NCBI GenBank assembly: GCA_020437875.1
Contig: JAGQVR010000176.1
Span: forward strand, 1 to 5,968
Direction of reading: 5' to 3'
Source: Flavobacteriales bacterium
GTDB taxonomy: Bacteria > Bacteroidota > Bacteroidia > Flavobacteriales_F > PHOS-HE28
DNA length: 5,968 nt
The translations under genes were made by a program, and so were the position numbers. The notes under the pieces were generated by a model. It saw nothing but the letters and a program-made list of their open reading frames with translations. It was not told the origin of the DNA and did no database searches. Below are positions 4,428-5,968 of this stretch, piece after piece (the first letter of the stretch is position 1; each line of letters opens with the position of its first letter).

Positions 4428-5968
4428 ATGCCCATCACACCCTACACCGGACCGTTCGGGAGGCCGGAGCTCCAACACCTCCTGCGGCGCACCTTGTTCG
4501 GCTGCACCCCTGCCGACCGCGCACATTTCGAGGGCATGACGCTCGATCAGGTGATCGACGAGCTGCTCACGTTCACGAATGATACGGCGCCGCCCGTCAA
4601 AGCATACACCGATGACCTTGGCAACCCCAATGGCATCGACCCGAGCGTTCCCTTTGGCACCACCTGGGTGAACACCCCAGTCACCCCGCTGAACGACACG
4701 GATGTGATCCAGGAGCGGGTGGCCAGCTTCGCTGCCTGGTGGATCGGCGAGATGCTCGGACAGCAACGGAACCTGCGCGAAAAGCTGACGCTGTTCTGGC
4801 ACAACCACATGCCCACCCAGGTGGCGGTGGTCTTCCAGTCGGAGATGCAGTACGGGATGAACCAGTTGTTACGGACGCACTGCAAAGGCAACTTCCGGCA
4901 GCTGATCCACGATGTGAGCGTGGAACCTGCCATGCTCTACTACCTGAACGGATACCTGAACATCGCGGCAGCGCCGGACGAGAATTATGCCCGCGAACTG
5001 TTCGAGCTCTTCACCCTCGGCCAGGGCAGCGGGTATACGGAAGAGGACGTGCAGGCTGCCGCCCGGGTGCTCACGGGATGGACATTCATGGTGGAGAACG
5101 GAGGAACACCTGTACTCCCACAGACCCTGTTCTTTCCACCGAACCACACGGCCAGCGACAAGCAGTTCTCGGCGTTCTTCAACAACACCGTGATCCAGGG
5201 CCAGACCGGAGCCGACGCCGGAGAAACGGAGCTTGCCGACCTGATCGACATGATCCTCGCGAATCCAGAATGCGCACGCTTCATCTGTCGGGAGTTCTAT
5301 CGCTTCTTCGTTCACGGTGAGATCAGCGAGCAGGCGGAGGCGGAAGTGATCAACCCCTTGGCGGAGATCTTCACGGAGAACATGGATGCACCCGATCAGA
5401 TCGGCACCGTGTTGCGTGCGCTCCTCACGAGCGACCATTTCTTCAGCAGCACCATTCGCGGCTGCATGGTGAAGTCGCCTGTTGACCTGGTGGTGGGCGA
5501 CCTGCGCATGTTCGGATTCCCCCGCCCCGCTGCGGACCTGGTCGAAGCGCGCTACCTGGTGGACCGGGAAGCGTACTGGCTGACGGCATATGCCGGGCAG
5601 AACCTGCTGGCACCACCCAACGTGGCGGGCTGGCCGGCCTATTACCTCTATCCCAGCTACGACGAGCTCTGGCTGGACACGGCGACCTATCCGCAACGGA
5701 ACAACGCCCTGTTGGCCACGGTGTATGCCACCGTGCAGACACCATCGAACACCGTGCAACCGGAGAGCGCGGACCTCACCCTGCGCACCGACCTCATCGC
5801 CTTCGTGCAACAGCTCAGTGACCCCGCTGATCCGAACGCATTGATCCAGGACCTGGTCGACCTGCTGTATGTGAACCCGATCTCCGCGGCGGTCAAGCTG
5901 CAGCTGAAGCACTTCTACCTGCTCTTCGGACAGCTGAGCGACATCTACTGGACCGAAGCCTACGAAGC
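4428..5968 (+). CDS. DUF1800 domain-containing protein (copy 2, cut by right window edge)
   Basis: Second DUF1800-family (PF08811) protein, paralogous to the one at 1011-2669. The frame is open from ATG 4428 to the window end (513 codons plus 2 bases). The start is firm because in-frame TAA 4404-4406 precedes it with no ATG between. It opens MPITPYTGPFGR, matching copy 1's MPVTPYSGSFGR, with no signal peptide. Landmarks: REKLTLFWHNHM (117-128), PDENYARELFELFTLG (183-198), GYTEEDVQAAARVLTGW (202-218), FICREFYRFFVHGE (285-298), PPNVAGWP (396-403) and SDIYWTE (504-510). Residues 147-339 align without gaps to copy 1 residues 149-341, with 126 of 193 identical. From copy 1's tail, about 36 residues should lie beyond the window, followed probably by a second DUF1501 gene. 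The CxxC of copy 1 is replaced here by AYAG. Function is unknown. Confidence 0.93.
   Translation, partial: MPITPYTGPFGRPELQHLLRRTLFGCTPADRAHFEGMTLDQVIDELLTFTNDTAPPVKAYTDDLGNPNGIDPSVPFGTTWVNTPVTPLNDTDVIQERVASFAAWWIGEMLGQQRNLREKLTLFWHNHMPTQVAVVFQSEMQYGMNQLLRTHCKGNFRQLIHDVSVEPAMLYYLNGYLNIAAAPDENYARELFELFTLGQGSGYTEEDVQAAARVLTGWTFMVENGGTPVLPQTLFFPPNHTASDKQFSAFFNNTVIQGQTGADAGETELADLIDMILANPECARFICREFYRFFVHGEISEQAEAEVINPLAEIFTENMDAPDQIGTVLRALLTSDHFFSSTIRGCMVKSPVDLVVGDLRMFGFPRPAADLVEARYLVDREAYWLTAYAGQNLLAPPNVAGWPAYYLYPSYDELWLDTATYPQRNNALLATVYATVQTPSNTVQPESADLTLRTDLIAFVQQLSDPADPNALIQDLVDLLYVNPISAAVKLQLKHFYLLFGQLSDIYWTEAYE

Noticed and set aside
4869..5912. Long antisense ORF (347 codons) opposite DUF1800 copy 2
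   Set aside because: Antisense shadow. An analogous antisense ORF lies opposite copy 1 (1512-2306), expected because the sense codons are conserved, and neither resembles a known protein.

Overview
The window looks like a piece of chromosome from a high-GC member of the Bacteroidota, probably an environmental Flavobacteriales-like lineage. The phylum call rests on a C-terminal type IX secretion (T9SS type A) sorting domain on the DUF1501 protein, a secretion system largely confined to this phylum, and on the lack of Shine-Dalgarno sequences before the likely start codons. The order-level guess is low-confidence inference.

Layout. Positions 1-734, minus strand: the 5' 244 codons of an exodeoxyribonuclease III / AP endonuclease gene (xth), with its last few codons beyond the left edge. 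Positions 735-1010: a non-coding divergent spacer with a 20-bp near-palindrome (828-847) and a long-loop inverted repeat just before the next start codon. Positions 1011-2669, plus: a complete DUF1800-family protein. Positions 2674-4254, plus, after a 4-nt gap: a DUF1501-family protein (alkaline phosphatase/sulfatase-like fold family) with a twin-arginine-like N-terminus and a T9SS tail. Positions 4255-4427: a spacer with two stem-loops, including a 13-bp hairpin ending 28 nt before the next ATG. Position 4428 to the right edge, plus: a second, paralogous DUF1800 gene, cut by the window end about 36 codons short of its expected stop.

How the genes fit together. DUF1800 and DUF1501 genes are a widespread pair of unknown biochemical function. 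The tight spacing implies co-transcription and probable translational coupling. The second DUF1800 gene suggests that the whole pair is tandemly duplicated, with a second DUF1501 gene expected just beyond the window. A hand alignment of the two DUF1800 proteins gives an ungapped 193-residue core with 126 identities (about 65%); their N-terminal portions and the region before the C-terminus are much more diverged, so this is an old duplication. The DUF1501 protein is predicted to be surface-exposed or secreted, whereas neither DUF1800 protein shows a signal peptide. The xth gene is a housekeeping DNA-repair gene, divergently oriented and probably unrelated. I see no RNA gene, transposon, CRISPR array, phage gene or recognisable defence system.
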